Source: Planococcus halotolerans (GTDB lineage: Bacteria; Bacillota; Bacilli; Bacillales_A; Planococcaceae). Taken from it: a stretch of DNA of 64,000 bases. The stretch lies in NCBI RefSeq assembly GCF_003289955.1, contig NZ_QLZR01000004.1, positions 248,001 through 312,000 of the forward strand, in the 5' to 3' direction. A program made the position numbers and the translations under genes. The notes under the pieces are model-generated. The model did not search any database and was not told where the DNA came from. It worked only from the letters and a program-made list of their open reading frames with translations. Of this stretch, positions 1 to 9,285 are shown one piece after another (positions within the stretch are counted from its first letter, which is position 1; each line of letters begins with the position of its first letter).

Positions 1-324
1 AGTGGAACCAATATCAAACGATAGCAAATCATAATCATAAACAGATCCATCAGCACAGGTAAGCCGTCTATTTTTTGCGTCCACCGCAATAACTTGACCG
101 GTTATAAAGTCCGCTCCGATATTTTTACAGAGCCGTTTCAAGTCAATCCGGATATCTTCCAGATCATAGTTATCCTCTGTAAACCCAGAAAACATTCCGG
201 AATAATATTGATATTCGGAAGGGGAGATCAACACGGCACGGCAGTCTGAAGGCAGATCAGCAGCAATCTGGGAGAGACAATGCAGGTGTGCATGTCCGCC
301 TCCAACCAAAATGAGCGTCCTCAT
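1..324 (-). CDS. NAD(P)/FAD-dependent oxidoreductase, NDH-2-like (partial, N-terminal part)
   Basis: Reading the minus strand from an ATG at 324, the frame stays open to the window edge (108 codons), so only the N-terminus is present. It begins MRTLILVGGGHAHLH, a Rossmann FAD-binding glycine motif of the type in NADH dehydrogenase-like flavoproteins and in the flavoprotein domain often found with selenide water dikinase. A GGAGGC Shine-Dalgarno lies 7 bases upstream. It is 15 bases downstream of the CDP-alcohol phosphatidyltransferase gene on the same strand, so probably an operon. The electron donor and acceptor cannot be told from this part. Confidence 0.75.
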   Translation of the reverse strand, partial: MRTLILVGGGHAHLHCLSQIAADLPSDCRAVLISPSEYQYYSGMFSGFTEDNYDLEDIRIDLKRLCKNIGADFITGQVIAVDAKNRRLTCADGSVYDYDLLSFDIGST

Positions 325-339
325 ACTATCGCCTCCAAG

Positions 340-921
340 TTATTTCAATATCTTTCTGGCTTCAGCCATTCGCTGATAAATAGTGATGACTTGCATCGCC
401 AAAAAAATCAAAGTAATGGCAGTTAAATATGTTGAAAAAGCAATCATTAGGGTAAAGAGAATAAAACCTTCTGTTCTTTCAGCCAATCCTGCTTGGTAAT
501 AGAAAGATTTCATCCCTTGTTTATCCGACAAGGCACCAACAGTCAGAAATACGGTCATGGCAATTATGATGGAGACACTTAACAGCAGCAGCGCCCACAT
601 CGATTCCGGGAAACGGAAAGCCAGCCCCAGAATAACGCTGATTTCAACCATCCTGTCGAAGCTGATGTCCAGTAAAGTGCCCCATGATGAAGGCTTTGTT
701 TTCCGTGCCATCGTTCCGTCAACCACATCAAGATAGCCGGAAAACCAAAGAGCGAATATCGCCCAGAAAGGATGATCCAGATAGATGAAAACACCGGAAG
801 AAAGGCCGGTCACAAAAGCGATCTTCGTTACGGCATCAGCCGTCAAACCGAGTCGCAGTAAAAAATCTGCGGTCTTTTCGATAACAGGCTGAACATGTTT
901 TCGCGCATGTGTATCAAGCAT
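340..921 (-). CDS. CDP-alcohol phosphatidyltransferase family protein
   Basis: 193-residue membrane protein with about five hydrophobic segments. It carries the family signature near residues 65-90 (DGTMAR, then G-x3-D-x3-D), which binds the metal and CDP-alcohol. The spacer between AR and G is seven residues rather than the usual eight. Such enzymes move a phosphatidyl group from a CDP-lipid to an alcohol in the membrane. AAAGGTG precedes the ATG. It is divergent from the oxidoreductase at 1109 and close to TVP38 and ABC genes, a set like E. coli ydjXYZ-ynjABCDEF, where ynjF is also in this family. The alcohol substrate is unknown. Confidence 0.8.
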   Translation of the reverse strand: MLDTHARKHVQPVIEKTADFLLRLGLTADAVTKIAFVTGLSSGVFIYLDHPFWAIFALWFSGYLDVVDGTMARKTKPSSWGTLLDISFDRMVEISVILGLAFRFPESMWALLLLSVSIIIAMTVFLTVGALSDKQGMKSFYYQAGLAERTEGFILFTLMIAFSTYLTAITLIFLAMQVITIYQRMAEARKILK

Positions 922-1108
922 AAAATCACCTTTTCGTTTTCAAGTTGTCCTCAGTATAGTATATCTTTGTTTGCCAATCCCACAATTATACTCTGAAAAA
1001 GTGAATCCCTTAAAGCTATAGGTATTGTGCCCAAGTGTAAATAAGCGAATTTTTTTAATTTTTATGTATAAACTAGAAGCAACTTACTGATGAAAGGAAT
1101 TGGTAGAA

Positions 1109-2992
1109 TTGGTAAAAAAATACGACATTGCCGTAATCGGAGCAGGAGCAGCTGGACTGACTGCAGCATTTACAGCCGCCGGATTTTCGAAAAAAGTGGT
1201 TTTAATTGATAAAAGCCTGCCGGGCGGGGAGTGTACGTGGTCAGGCTGTATTCCAAGCAAGTCTTTGATTAATATTGCTGAAGAAGTTCATCATGCAAAA
1301 AAATACACCCCAAATCTTCAGGTCGATACGTCAGTTGTACTGAAAGATATTCAGGATGTCATCCAAAAAGTATATGCGGGTGAATCCCCTGAAGTTTTAC
1401 AGGAGTCCGGCATCGACTTCGTCAATGGCTACGCAAAATTCGTAGAACCGCATGCCGTGGAAGTTGAAGGCGAACGTATTGAAGCTAAAAAAATCATCCT
1501 TTCCACCGGATCTTCTCCACTCGTTCCTCCGATTGACGGATTGGAGAAAACATCTTATTTAACGAATGAAACCATTTTCGACCTGAAATCTTTTCCAAAA
1601 ACGATGACAATCCTCGGCGGCGGTGCAATCGGCGTTGAGCTGAGTCAGGCATTGAACCGACTCGGCGTAAAAGTGACGCTTGTGGAAAAATTCGAGCGGA
1701 TCCTGCCAAAAGATGAGAAAGACCAAGTTCTCATGATTCAACAGCGTCTGCTCGATGAAGGCGTAGTGATCCATACGTCTGCCACTGCGGTAAAAGCGGC
1801 ACCGCAGGGAGACAAAATCGATTTGGTCATTGAAAAAGATGGCAAAGAGACGACACTTACCAATGATGCCCTCCTGGTTGCTCTCGGACGCAAAGCGAAT
1901 GTGGAAGGCTATGACCTTGAAAAAGCAGGCGTGAAATATGATTCGAAGAGTATTCATGTAGATGATCATTTAGAAACAACTGCTAAAGGCGTTTATGCTA
2001 TCGGTGATGTTGTCGGTCCTTATCAATTGTCGCATATGGCAAACTACCAGGGCATAACGGCGACACAGAACGCCATTCTGCCAATCAATAAAAAAATCGA
2101 TTATGAACATGTAACTTGGTGCACTTATACGGATCCGGAACTTGGCAGATCCGGCTTATCGGAAGAGGAAGCCCGCCAGAAATACGGTGATGAGATCCGC
2201 GTTTATGAACATGAATATGCTGATATCGACCGTGCCAATACAAAAAAAGGCAGTATCGGTACCGTGAAAATGATTCTTGATAAAAAAGGCTATATCCTGG
2301 GAGCGAGCATTCTTGGTGACCGTGCCGGAGAAATAATCAGCCAGATTCAGACCATCAAATCCCTCCACATAAATATGGGGAAACTATCCGGTGTCATCCA
2401 TCCATATCCGACCTACAGCGAAGTCCTTGTGAAAATCGGCAAGAAGGTGTATGTAGACAATTTATTGAATCAACCGGTAGTCAAAACTTTCAATAAAGCC
2501 AGATCCGGTGAATTGCCTGCAGAAAAAATCGGAATATATGGAGCAGCGGCTGCTGCGGGAATCGGAATTGCCAATATGGCCATCAAGAACAATGTCAAAC
2601 CTAAACTTGGAGTAGAGAATGGCCGGCTTAAAGAAGTTCCGATTACTCCAAATGCAGTTTCCTCTCAGACCAAATCAAAAGATAAATACGTTCCAGCTAT
2701 GCCATATACGGGCAGTCGCCAACAAGCCAAAAAATGCCTGATTGGCATGCTCAAAGGTTATCGGGGTGTTGAGATTGTTCAGGAAGAGGAAAATTATCTG
2801 CATGCCATTGCTAAATCGAAGACGTTCAAGTTCAAGGATGACCTGGAATTCTATTTTAACGATGCGGCGCAGCAAATTGAGTTTCGTTCAGCTTCACGCG
2901 TTGGTACGTCTGATGCCGGAGTTAACCTTAAGCGTTATGAAGAGATGCGGAAAAGATATTTGAGCATTGCTTCACATAATCGCAGCCAGTGA
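1109..2992 (+). CDS. FAD-dependent disulfide oxidoreductase (MerA/Lpd-like) fused to C-terminal DUF1499
   Basis: About 627 residues. The N-terminal ~460 residues form a class I pyridine-nucleotide disulfide oxidoreductase: FAD motif GAGAAGLTA, redox pair in GGECTWSGCIPSK (CxxxxC), NAD-binding GGGAIGVE, second FAD motif AIGDV, and a dimerisation domain with HPYPTYSE containing the acid/base His. A hydrophobic Ala-rich linker (about residue 475-490) leads to a DUF1499 domain (about 515-625: PNAVSSQ, DDLEFYF, RSASRVGTSD, GVNLKRYEEMR). A TTG at 1100 is possible but touches the Shine-Dalgarno AAAGGA; the TTG at 1109 is spaced normally. The stop overlaps the next gene's GTG, so they are co-translated. 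Substrate unknown. Confidence 0.85.
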   Translation: MVKKYDIAVIGAGAAGLTAAFTAAGFSKKVVLIDKSLPGGECTWSGCIPSKSLINIAEEVHHAKKYTPNLQVDTSVVLKDIQDVIQKVYAGESPEVLQESGIDFVNGYAKFVEPHAVEVEGERIEAKKIILSTGSSPLVPPIDGLEKTSYLTNETIFDLKSFPKTMTILGGGAIGVELSQALNRLGVKVTLVEKFERILPKDEKDQVLMIQQRLLDEGVVIHTSATAVKAAPQGDKIDLVIEKDGKETTLTNDALLVALGRKANVEGYDLEKAGVKYDSKSIHVDDHLETTAKGVYAIGDVVGPYQLSHMANYQGITATQNAILPINKKIDYEHVTWCTYTDPELGRSGLSEEEARQKYGDEIRVYEHEYADIDRANTKKGSIGTVKMILDKKGYILGASILGDRAGEIISQIQTIKSLHINMGKLSGVIHPYPTYSEVLVKIGKKVYVDNLLNQPVVKTFNKARSGELPAEKIGIYGAAAAAGIGIANMAIKNNVKPKLGVENGRLKEVPITPNAVSSQTKSKDKYVPAMPYTGSRQQAKKCLIGMLKGYRGVEIVQEEENYLHAIAKSKTFKFKDDLEFYFNDAAQQIEFRSASRVGTSDAGVNLKRYEEMRKRYLSIASHNRSQ

Positions 2993-3651
2993 GCAGAGCG
3001 ACCATTTTTCTAGTCTTAAAATGGCTGCTGGTACTGGCAGTATTGGGTCTTGCCGTCTGGCTCGGACGTGCCGTATTTGATGTGAGCATAGACGACTTGC
3101 GCACTTGGATTGAATCTTACGGCATATGGGCGCCGGTGGTCTACATCATCTTCTACACGGTCAGGCCTTTGATCTTTTTCCCGGCATCGCTGTTATCGCT
3201 TGCCGGAGGTCTGGTTTTTGGTGTCTGGCTGGGTACTTTTTACACTATAATCGGTGCTGTCAGTGGAGCGATACTTTCATACGCAGTTGCCAGATGGCTC
3301 GGGAAAAAAATCATTAAGAAAGATTGGGACGGCAATGCAGCAAAGATCCAACAGCAAATGGAACAAAACGGTTTTTTATATGTTTTGATTTTCCGATTGA
3401 TCCCCATCATCAATTTTGATTTGATCAGCTACCTGGCTGCTTTTGCCAAGGTCCGTTTCGGCTCATTCACATCAGCAACGCTGATCGGCATCATCCCGGG
3501 CACTTTCGCCTATAACTTTTTAGGGAGCAGTGCCGCCAGCGGCAATCCGAAAATGATCCTTTTGGCCAGCAGTGTGTTTATTCTGCTTACCATTCTTCCA
3601 GTCTATTTTCGTAAACGCTGGATAAACAAGCGGAAAGAAGATCTTGAATAA
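2989..3651 (+). CDS. TVP38/TMEM64 (VTT/DedA-like) family membrane protein
   Basis: 220 residues, GTG start overlapping the upstream stop (GTGA). It has an N-terminal hydrophobic helix and the VTT-domain core, with RPLIFFPASLLSLAGG and a Gly-rich stretch (GAVSGAILSYAVARWLG), then FRLIPIINFD and a Pro/Gly re-entrant segment. This matches YdjX/YdjZ-type proteins, part of the superfamily that includes DedA; lipid transport or scrambling is proposed for some members. Its position between the flavin oxidoreductase and the ABC importer repeats the ydj/ynj association in enterobacteria. Role in this operon not established. Confidence 0.85.
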   Translation: MSRATIFLVLKWLLVLAVLGLAVWLGRAVFDVSIDDLRTWIESYGIWAPVVYIIFYTVRPLIFFPASLLSLAGGLVFGVWLGTFYTIIGAVSGAILSYAVARWLGKKIIKKDWDGNAAKIQQQMEQNGFLYVLIFRLIPIINFDLISYLAAFAKVRFGSFTSATLIGIIPGTFAYNFLGSSAASGNPKMILLASSVFILLTILPVYFRKRWINKRKEDLE

Positions 3652-3683
3652 GAAATTTATAATGGACTTAGGAAGTGAACACA

Positions 3684-4931
3684 ATGAAAATCAAAACTTT
3701 AACCGCGCCTGTGCTGCTGGCTTTTATGCTGGCGGCCTGTTCCGCGCAATCTGACAAGGATGCTGCACAGGGAGCAGGCGAACTTCTTGCATCCGACTGG
3801 CAGGAAATCACCGATACGGCCAAAGGGCAGGAAGTGAATATGTATATGTGGGGCGGCAATGACAATATCAACCGTTACCTGGATGAATGGGTGGCACCGC
3901 GCTTGAAAGAACTGCATGATATTGAGCTTACCCGTGTCCCGGTGAGCGATGCGCAGGATTTTATCAGCCAATTGCTGGATGAAAAATCAGCTGGCAAGAC
4001 GGCTGGCAGCATGGACATCATCTGGATCAATGGCGAAAATTTTAAAGCCGCAAAAGACAACGGTTTGCTTTTTGGCGACTTTGCCGGTCAATTGCCCAAT
4101 TTCAATGAGTACATAGATCAGGATGCTCCTGAAATCTCACATGATTTCGGGGAACCGGTTGAAGGGCTTGAAGCACCGTGGGGCAAAGCGCAATTTGTAC
4201 TTGTCCGGGATGAAAACAAAGTGGAAAATCCTCCAGGCTCCATGGATGAACTGGCCGAATGGGTTCATGAAAACCCTGGGCAGTTTACGTATCCCGCCTT
4301 GCCTGACTTTACCGGCAGCGCTTTTATCCGACACGTCCTCTACGAAACAACAGGCGGTTACGAACAATACGAACAACCGGCTGCTGAAATCGACGACCTT
4401 GAATCCCGACTGGAACCGATGTGGGATTACTTGAATGACATTGAACCATATTTATGGCGTGAAGGGGAGACATACCCGGAAAGCCTGTCAAAACTCGATC
4501 AGCTTTATGCGAGCGGGGAAGTGGCGATGACGATGAGCTACGACCCGGCTCTTGCCGCCAGTGAAGTGCTGCAAGGGCGGTTTCCCGAGTCTACACGCAC
4601 CTTCCTGTTAGACGCAGGAACGCTTGCCAATACGCATTTCCTTTCTATCCCGTTCAATTCGTCCGATAAAGCAGGAGCCATGGTGGCCATCAATGAAATG
4701 TTGTCACCGGAAGCACAGACTGCTAAATTGTCACCGGAAAATTGGGGCGATTTATCAGCGCTGGACCTGGAAAAATTATCACCAGAGCAACAACAGGCGA
4801 TGAACGAGGTGGATCTTGGAGGAGCGACGCTTCCTTTGGAGGAATTGGAAAGCAATCGCTTGCCTGAACTGTCTTCGGATTATATAGAAATCATAGAAAA
4901 AGGGTGGATGGAAAATGTGGCAAAAGAGTAA
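3684..4931 (+). CDS. ABC transporter substrate-binding lipoprotein, YnjB-like
   Basis: 415 residues. An N-terminal lipoprotein signal MKIKTLTAP...MLAAC places the lipidated Cys at residue 19 when the ATG at 3684 is used; AGGAAG lies 8 bases before it. An upstream in-frame GTG at 3675 overlaps that ribosome site, so it was not chosen. The mature part is a periplasmic-binding-protein type 2 fold of the YnjB/COG4134 kind (MYMWGGNDNINRYLDEW near the start of the fold). It should capture the ligand outside the membrane for the two permeases that follow. The stop overlaps the next start by 17 bases. Ligand unknown. Confidence 0.8.
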   Translation: MKIKTLTAPVLLAFMLAACSAQSDKDAAQGAGELLASDWQEITDTAKGQEVNMYMWGGNDNINRYLDEWVAPRLKELHDIELTRVPVSDAQDFISQLLDEKSAGKTAGSMDIIWINGENFKAAKDNGLLFGDFAGQLPNFNEYIDQDAPEISHDFGEPVEGLEAPWGKAQFVLVRDENKVENPPGSMDELAEWVHENPGQFTYPALPDFTGSAFIRHVLYETTGGYEQYEQPAAEIDDLESRLEPMWDYLNDIEPYLWREGETYPESLSKLDQLYASGEVAMTMSYDPALAASEVLQGRFPESTRTFLLDAGTLANTHFLSIPFNSSDKAGAMVAINEMLSPEAQTAKLSPENWGDLSALDLEKLSPEQQQAMNEVDLGGATLPLEELESNRLPELSSDYIEIIEKGWMENVAKE

Positions 4932-5799
4932 GCCCTATCTTTTGCTGCTGCCAGCCACCGGCGCGATAGTCCTCCTTTTTTTCGGAGGGCTTTTTGACGG
5001 AATGCTGAAAAGCTTAGGATATTTTCCAGCAATCGGAGAACGACAATTGCATCTCACTGCGTATACTGAGTTATTAAGTTCTGACAGCTTTTGGGAATCA
5101 CTCAGCCTCACTTTAAGGGTTGCAGCAATTTCTTCCTTATTAGCGGGAATATTAGGCGGCATGCTTGCTATAGCGCTATTCATGATGAACCAATCAACGA
5201 AAGCGAAGGAATCTCGGCTGTGGCAGCGGTTATTTCAGCTGCCGCTGACTATACCGCATCTGGTGGCCGGCTATGTAATCGTACTGTTATTCATGCAAAG
5301 CGGCCTCTTCTCCAAATTGCTGGCAACAGTCGGCATAATTGATCAAATCACTGATTTTCCGGTTCTCGTCAACGACCCATTCGGCTGGGGCATCATACTT
5401 GCTTATACGTGGAAAGAAGTCCCTTTTGTCTTGCTGATGGTTTATCCTGTGTTGGCGAGGATTCGGGATTCGTGGCGGGATGTATCCCGTGTCTACGGTG
5501 CAGGGAATTTAAGTTTTATACGCGAAATTGCCTTGCCGATTATGATGCCGTCATGGATCATAGCTGTCTTCATCGTTTTCGTCTTTACATTCTCAGCTTT
5601 TGAAATTCCATTTTTGCTTGGCGTCACTTATCCAAGTATGCTGCCGGTCTACTCTTTTCAGCTCTATACAAGCGGAACATTGGCTGACCGGCCGGAAGCT
5701 TTGGCTGTAAATATCATTCTGGCGTTGATGACCATTGTTCTCGGCCTGATCGCCTATTACTTCAGCAAGCGCTGGAATGTAACGAAGGGGTGGCAATGA
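4915..5799 (+). CDS. ABC transporter permease subunit (YnjC N-half-like)
   Basis: 294-residue integral membrane protein with about six transmembrane helices and a cytoplasmic EAA-type loop (YGAGNLSFIREIALPIMMP), which contacts the ATPase. It starts inside the end of the substrate-binding protein gene and its stop overlaps the next permease start. In E. coli YnjC the two permease halves are one fused polypeptide; here they are two genes. It forms the importer channel with the product of 5796-6629. Confidence 0.85.
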   Translation: MWQKSKPYLLLLPATGAIVLLFFGGLFDGMLKSLGYFPAIGERQLHLTAYTELLSSDSFWESLSLTLRVAAISSLLAGILGGMLAIALFMMNQSTKAKESRLWQRLFQLPLTIPHLVAGYVIVLLFMQSGLFSKLLATVGIIDQITDFPVLVNDPFGWGIILAYTWKEVPFVLLMVYPVLARIRDSWRDVSRVYGAGNLSFIREIALPIMMPSWIIAVFIVFVFTFSAFEIPFLLGVTYPSMLPVYSFQLYTSGTLADRPEALAVNIILALMTIVLGLIAYYFSKRWNVTKGWQ

Positions 5800-6629
5800 T
5801 GAAACAGGTGTTTTCGCCCCTGAAAATTATTCTCTCTCTTTTATTATTCTTATTCATCGGCATTCCTTTTATCGCTCTACTGCTGTCGAGCGTAGCCACC
5901 GGTTGGCAATGGCCCGTATTATTTCCTGAGTCATACAGTTTTCGAGCCTGGGAGTATGTGCTTTTCGGCAGTTCGAGGACATGGCAATCAATTGGCACCA
6001 GTTTACTGATTGCAGTGATTGTGACGGTTATCAATGTTCTGCTTGCGGTGCCGGCAGCCAACGCTTTGGTGCGCTTTCAATTCAAGGGGAAGTGGTTTGC
6101 GGAAGCTATTCTTTTTGCCCCTATCATCATTCCGCCATTTGTCGCTGTTATGGGAATCCATCTGACTTTCCTGAGGCTCGGCTTGACGGAAACAATTCTT
6201 GGCGTCGTGCTGGCGCATCTCTCACCGACACTTCCTTATATGGTGCGTGCTGTGATGATCAGTTACAACACTTTATCGGTGGACTGGGAAAACCAGGCGC
6301 GCATGCTGGGAGCGGGGCCGTTTCTTCGTTTCTATTACGTTGTTTTGCCGCATTTGCTGCCAGGAATCGCTGCTGGCGCAAGTTTGAGCATCCTTATTTC
6401 CTTAAGCCAATACCTGATAACTTTTATCATCGGTTCTGGCCAGGTCGTAACCTTGCCCATTCTTTTGTTTCCGTTTATCAGCGGCGGTGATCCCGCGGTT
6501 GCATCGGCCTATTCGCTGCTGTTCGCCGGTATGGCCATTCTGGCTTTATTGGCAATGGATGCAGTCTTAAAGAAATACTATCAAACAAAGAATCCGTCAG
6601 TTCTAAAGGTTAAGGGAGTGAAGAGATGA
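5796..6629 (+). CDS. ABC transporter permease subunit (YnjC C-half-like)
   Basis: About 277 residues with six predicted membrane helices and the EAA loop (MLGAGPFLRFYYVVLPHLLPG). The ATG at 5796 overlaps the upstream stop as ATGA; the next ATG at 5799 has slightly better spacing from GAAGGGG and could be used. It pairs with the preceding permease. The stop overlaps the ATPase start (ATGA), so the importer genes are tightly translationally coupled. Confidence 0.85.
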   Translation: MMKQVFSPLKIILSLLLFLFIGIPFIALLLSSVATGWQWPVLFPESYSFRAWEYVLFGSSRTWQSIGTSLLIAVIVTVINVLLAVPAANALVRFQFKGKWFAEAILFAPIIIPPFVAVMGIHLTFLRLGLTETILGVVLAHLSPTLPYMVRAVMISYNTLSVDWENQARMLGAGPFLRFYYVVLPHLLPGIAAGASLSILISLSQYLITFIIGSGQVVTLPILLFPFISGGDPAVASAYSLLFAGMAILALLAMDAVLKKYYQTKNPSVLKVKGVKR

Positions 6630-7702
6630 ACGGTTTACGCATCGAACAAATCGAGAAAAAGTATATGACAGCTGAAACTGGCCAAAAAGAGTCTTTCGCC
6701 CTTGAACCGATTGATCTTGCTATTCATGAAGGTGAGTTTGTTTCACTGCTGGGACCTTCCGGCTGCGGCAAAACCACGCTTCTCAAACTTACGGCAGGTT
6801 TATTGCAGCCGGATGCAGGGAAAATTCGCTTCGGGAACATAGATATTACACTGATACCACCCGAATCGCGACGCTTTTCCATGGTATTCCAGGAGCCTTT
6901 GCTGTTTCCCCATATGACAATCGGTGATAATGTGTCATTCGGACTGAAAATGCAAAAAGTCGCCAAAAAAGAACGCCAATTCGAAGCGACCCGGATGCTG
7001 GAGATGGTAGGACTTGCAGGATATGAAGGCCGTTTCCCCGAGGAACTGAGCGGCGGCCAGCAACAGCGTGCAGCGCTGGCAAGGGCGCTTGTCGCCAAGC
7101 CGCGGGTTTTGCTGATGGATGAACCTTTCAGCGCGCTTGATCCGGGCCTTCGGGAAGACATGAGAGAACTGCTTAGCGGGATCCAAAGAGAACTGGAGGT
7201 GACAGTGCTGTTCGTTACCCATGACCGGGAAGAAGCTTTTGAAATATCCGATCGCATCGGGATCATGAGTGATGGCCGGTTACTCCAGGTAGGCACACCA
7301 ACGGAATTATACGAGCAGCCTGCCAGTACAAAAGTCGCTTCTTTTCTGGGCTTGAAAAATATTATCAAGGGCAATATCAGAGCTGGTCATTTCGCATCTG
7401 AAGACAGCGGCATAGAATTCCACACGGGTAAACCGATAATTGACGGCAAACATTTTTTGATTTTGCGGCCGGAAGTATTGCGCCCTATAACTTCGAGCAG
7501 TAAGCCACAAAATGATTCAGTGCATCTAAAAGGCAAAGTCAGCAAATTAAAATTCAAACAAGGTTCTTATATAGCTCAGATACTAGCAGGGAACCAGCAG
7601 TTGGAATGCACCTTATCCCGCGAAGAGGCAGAAGAACTGGAACCGGCACAAGCAATCGAATTATATGTGAACCAAACCGATTTACAGTTTGTTGAGCATT
7701 GA
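6626..7702 (+). CDS. ABC transporter ATP-binding protein (YnjD-like, with C-terminal TOBE-like region)
   Basis: 358 residues. Walker A GPSGCGKTT, Q-loop in VFQEPLLFPH, signature LSGGQQQR, Walker B VLLMDEP and H-loop VTHDREE are all intact, so an active ATPase is expected. After about residue 235 comes a C-terminal TOBE-like regulatory domain, as in spermidine/iron/sulfate-type importers. The best context match is YnjD/COG4136, but the class also resembles PotA-like importers. Last gene of the operon, followed by a strong terminator. Confidence 0.9.
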   Translation: MNGLRIEQIEKKYMTAETGQKESFALEPIDLAIHEGEFVSLLGPSGCGKTTLLKLTAGLLQPDAGKIRFGNIDITLIPPESRRFSMVFQEPLLFPHMTIGDNVSFGLKMQKVAKKERQFEATRMLEMVGLAGYEGRFPEELSGGQQQRAALARALVAKPRVLLMDEPFSALDPGLREDMRELLSGIQRELEVTVLFVTHDREEAFEISDRIGIMSDGRLLQVGTPTELYEQPASTKVASFLGLKNIIKGNIRAGHFASEDSGIEFHTGKPIIDGKHFLILRPEVLRPITSSSKPQNDSVHLKGKVSKLKFKQGSYIAQILAGNQQLECTLSREEAEELEPAQAIELYVNQTDLQFVEH

Positions 7703-7776
7703 TCTATTCCACCAGCTTCCGCTTCTGTGAGGATCTGCACTACTAAATAAACCTGCGGTTACGATTTTACTCATGA

Positions 7777-7817
7777 GCAATATTCTTCCACTATATTGGA
7801 GGGATATTGCTTTTTTT
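7777..7817 (+). terminator. Intrinsic terminator of the ABC operon
   Basis: GCAATAT-CTTCC pairs with TGGAG-GATATTGC, followed by seven T residues. It lies 75 bases after the ATPase stop. Confidence 0.8.
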
Positions 7818-7909
7818 GATGCTTTTTTGAATACATCAAATTTATAGTTTCTTTTTAGGCATATTGTGCTATTATATGTAAGATATTTCATGTTGAAGGG
7901 GAGAAAGGG

Positions 7910-9223
7910 ATGAATCATACAGCTATTCAGTCAAACAGAGAGACAGCTTATTTCATCATCAGTTTAGTATTCAGTATTTCAGTCTATATCCTGGTTCTTG
8001 TATCAGTTATCGGAATTGCAATTGCATTGGGTGTTTTTGCTTTAATGCTATTCGCTAACGCCATGATGCTTGGTTCAATCCGCGGCAATGGCGTTCGCAT
8101 ACACGAAAGACAATTTCCGGATGTCTATGAAAGCGTGCAGTCACTCTCTAAACAAATTGGCTTGAAAAATGTTCCCGATGTTTTTGTCATTCAGTCAGAA
8201 GGGGCATTGAATGCTTTTGCCACCCGCTTTTTTGGCAGGGATATGGTGGTGTTGTATTCGGAGGTTTTTGAATTGGCACGGGAACAAGGTAAAGAGGAGC
8301 TTGATTTTATCATTGCGCATGAGCTGGCACACATCAAACGCCGCCATGTCTGGAAAAACATTCTGCTTATGCCGGCCGGGTTTATCCCGTTTTTAAGCCA
8401 GGCTTACAGCCGTTCATGTGAATATACCTGCGACCGCCATGCAGCTTATCTTATTCAAAATGCGCCGGCGGCAAAACGGGCCCTGACACTTCTGGGAATC
8501 GGCAAAAAAATGTATGTGGAAGTGAACGACGATGCCTACCGAGAACAGATCCGGACAGAATCAAACGGTTTTGTATGGCTGAGTGAAGTGCTTTCTTCTC
8601 ATCCACGCCTGCCAAAACGCATACAGGCAATTCAGCAGTTTGAAGGCAGTGGGGAACGTCTCTATACACCGGACCATGGCAAGATCGTTTTTGGCATGAT
8701 GCTGATCGGCGGAGCGGGAATGGCTGTATACTTTATCAGTATCTTGCTGTTGGCAGGCGGCACGCTGGTATTTTCCCAATTCGCCAACGAATTTCCGGAC
8801 CCTTATTCCATAGAAGAAGATTCTTTCTATAGTGAAGATTATTCGTATGAAGGACAGACGGAATTGATGTCAGCTGCTTCGGCAGGCGATATCACTGCCA
8901 TCGACCGTGCGCTTGCTGACGGGGAAGATCTCCTCGCTCGTGATTCTGAAGGATCAGATGCTTTAATGTATGCTGTGTATTCCGGACAGTCCGATATTGT
9001 TGCCCATCTCATTGACGCTGGGGCAGACGTCAATACGGCTGATGACTATGCTACAGCTTTGACCAATGCCATTATGTACGGAGACACTCAAACAGCGCTG
9101 ATCCTGATGGAATATGGTGCCGATCCTTATCTGTCAGGAGCAGACGGTATGAATGCACTGGAATATGCAGGAGCGGCTACACCGGATGAGCTTTATGCAA
9201 CATTGCAATCGGGAGAATATTAA
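7910..9223 (+). CDS. M48-family membrane metalloprotease with C-terminal ankyrin repeats
   Basis: 437 residues. Two hydrophobic helices near residues 20-55 and a third near 260-285 anchor it. The catalytic zinc motif HELAH is at about residue 138 (HELAHIKRRH), and the third ligand Glu sits in CEYTCDRHA about 40 residues later, as in HtpX/Ste24-like M48 peptidases. After the last membrane helix and an acidic linker come about three ankyrin repeats (TELMSAASAGD, DALMYAVYSGQ, TALTNAIMYGD). Ankyrin repeats on M48 proteases are uncommon and suggest substrate or partner recognition. GAAGGGGAG precedes the ATG. Monocistronic. Confidence 0.85.
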   Translation: MNHTAIQSNRETAYFIISLVFSISVYILVLVSVIGIAIALGVFALMLFANAMMLGSIRGNGVRIHERQFPDVYESVQSLSKQIGLKNVPDVFVIQSEGALNAFATRFFGRDMVVLYSEVFELAREQGKEELDFIIAHELAHIKRRHVWKNILLMPAGFIPFLSQAYSRSCEYTCDRHAAYLIQNAPAAKRALTLLGIGKKMYVEVNDDAYREQIRTESNGFVWLSEVLSSHPRLPKRIQAIQQFEGSGERLYTPDHGKIVFGMMLIGGAGMAVYFISILLLAGGTLVFSQFANEFPDPYSIEEDSFYSEDYSYEGQTELMSAASAGDITAIDRALADGEDLLARDSEGSDALMYAVYSGQSDIVAHLIDAGADVNTADDYATALTNAIMYGDTQTALILMEYGADPYLSGADGMNALEYAGAATPDELYATLQSGEY

Positions 9224-9231
9224 AACACTAT

Positions 9232-9271
9232 AAAAGGAAGGTTCCCTGGATATTCAGGAAACCTTCCTTTT
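9232..9271. terminator. Bidirectional terminator between converging genes
   Basis: AAAAGGAAGGTT pairs with AACCTTCCTTTT around a short inner stem. It serves the protease gene on + and the SMR pair on -. Confidence 0.8.
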
Positions 9272-9285
9272 AAAATATTTTAAGT

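Noticed and set aside
6724..7374. Minus-strand open frame of 216 codons across the ABC ATPase
   Set aside because: It is antisense to a gene with all ABC motifs intact; no ribosome site or recognisable protein.
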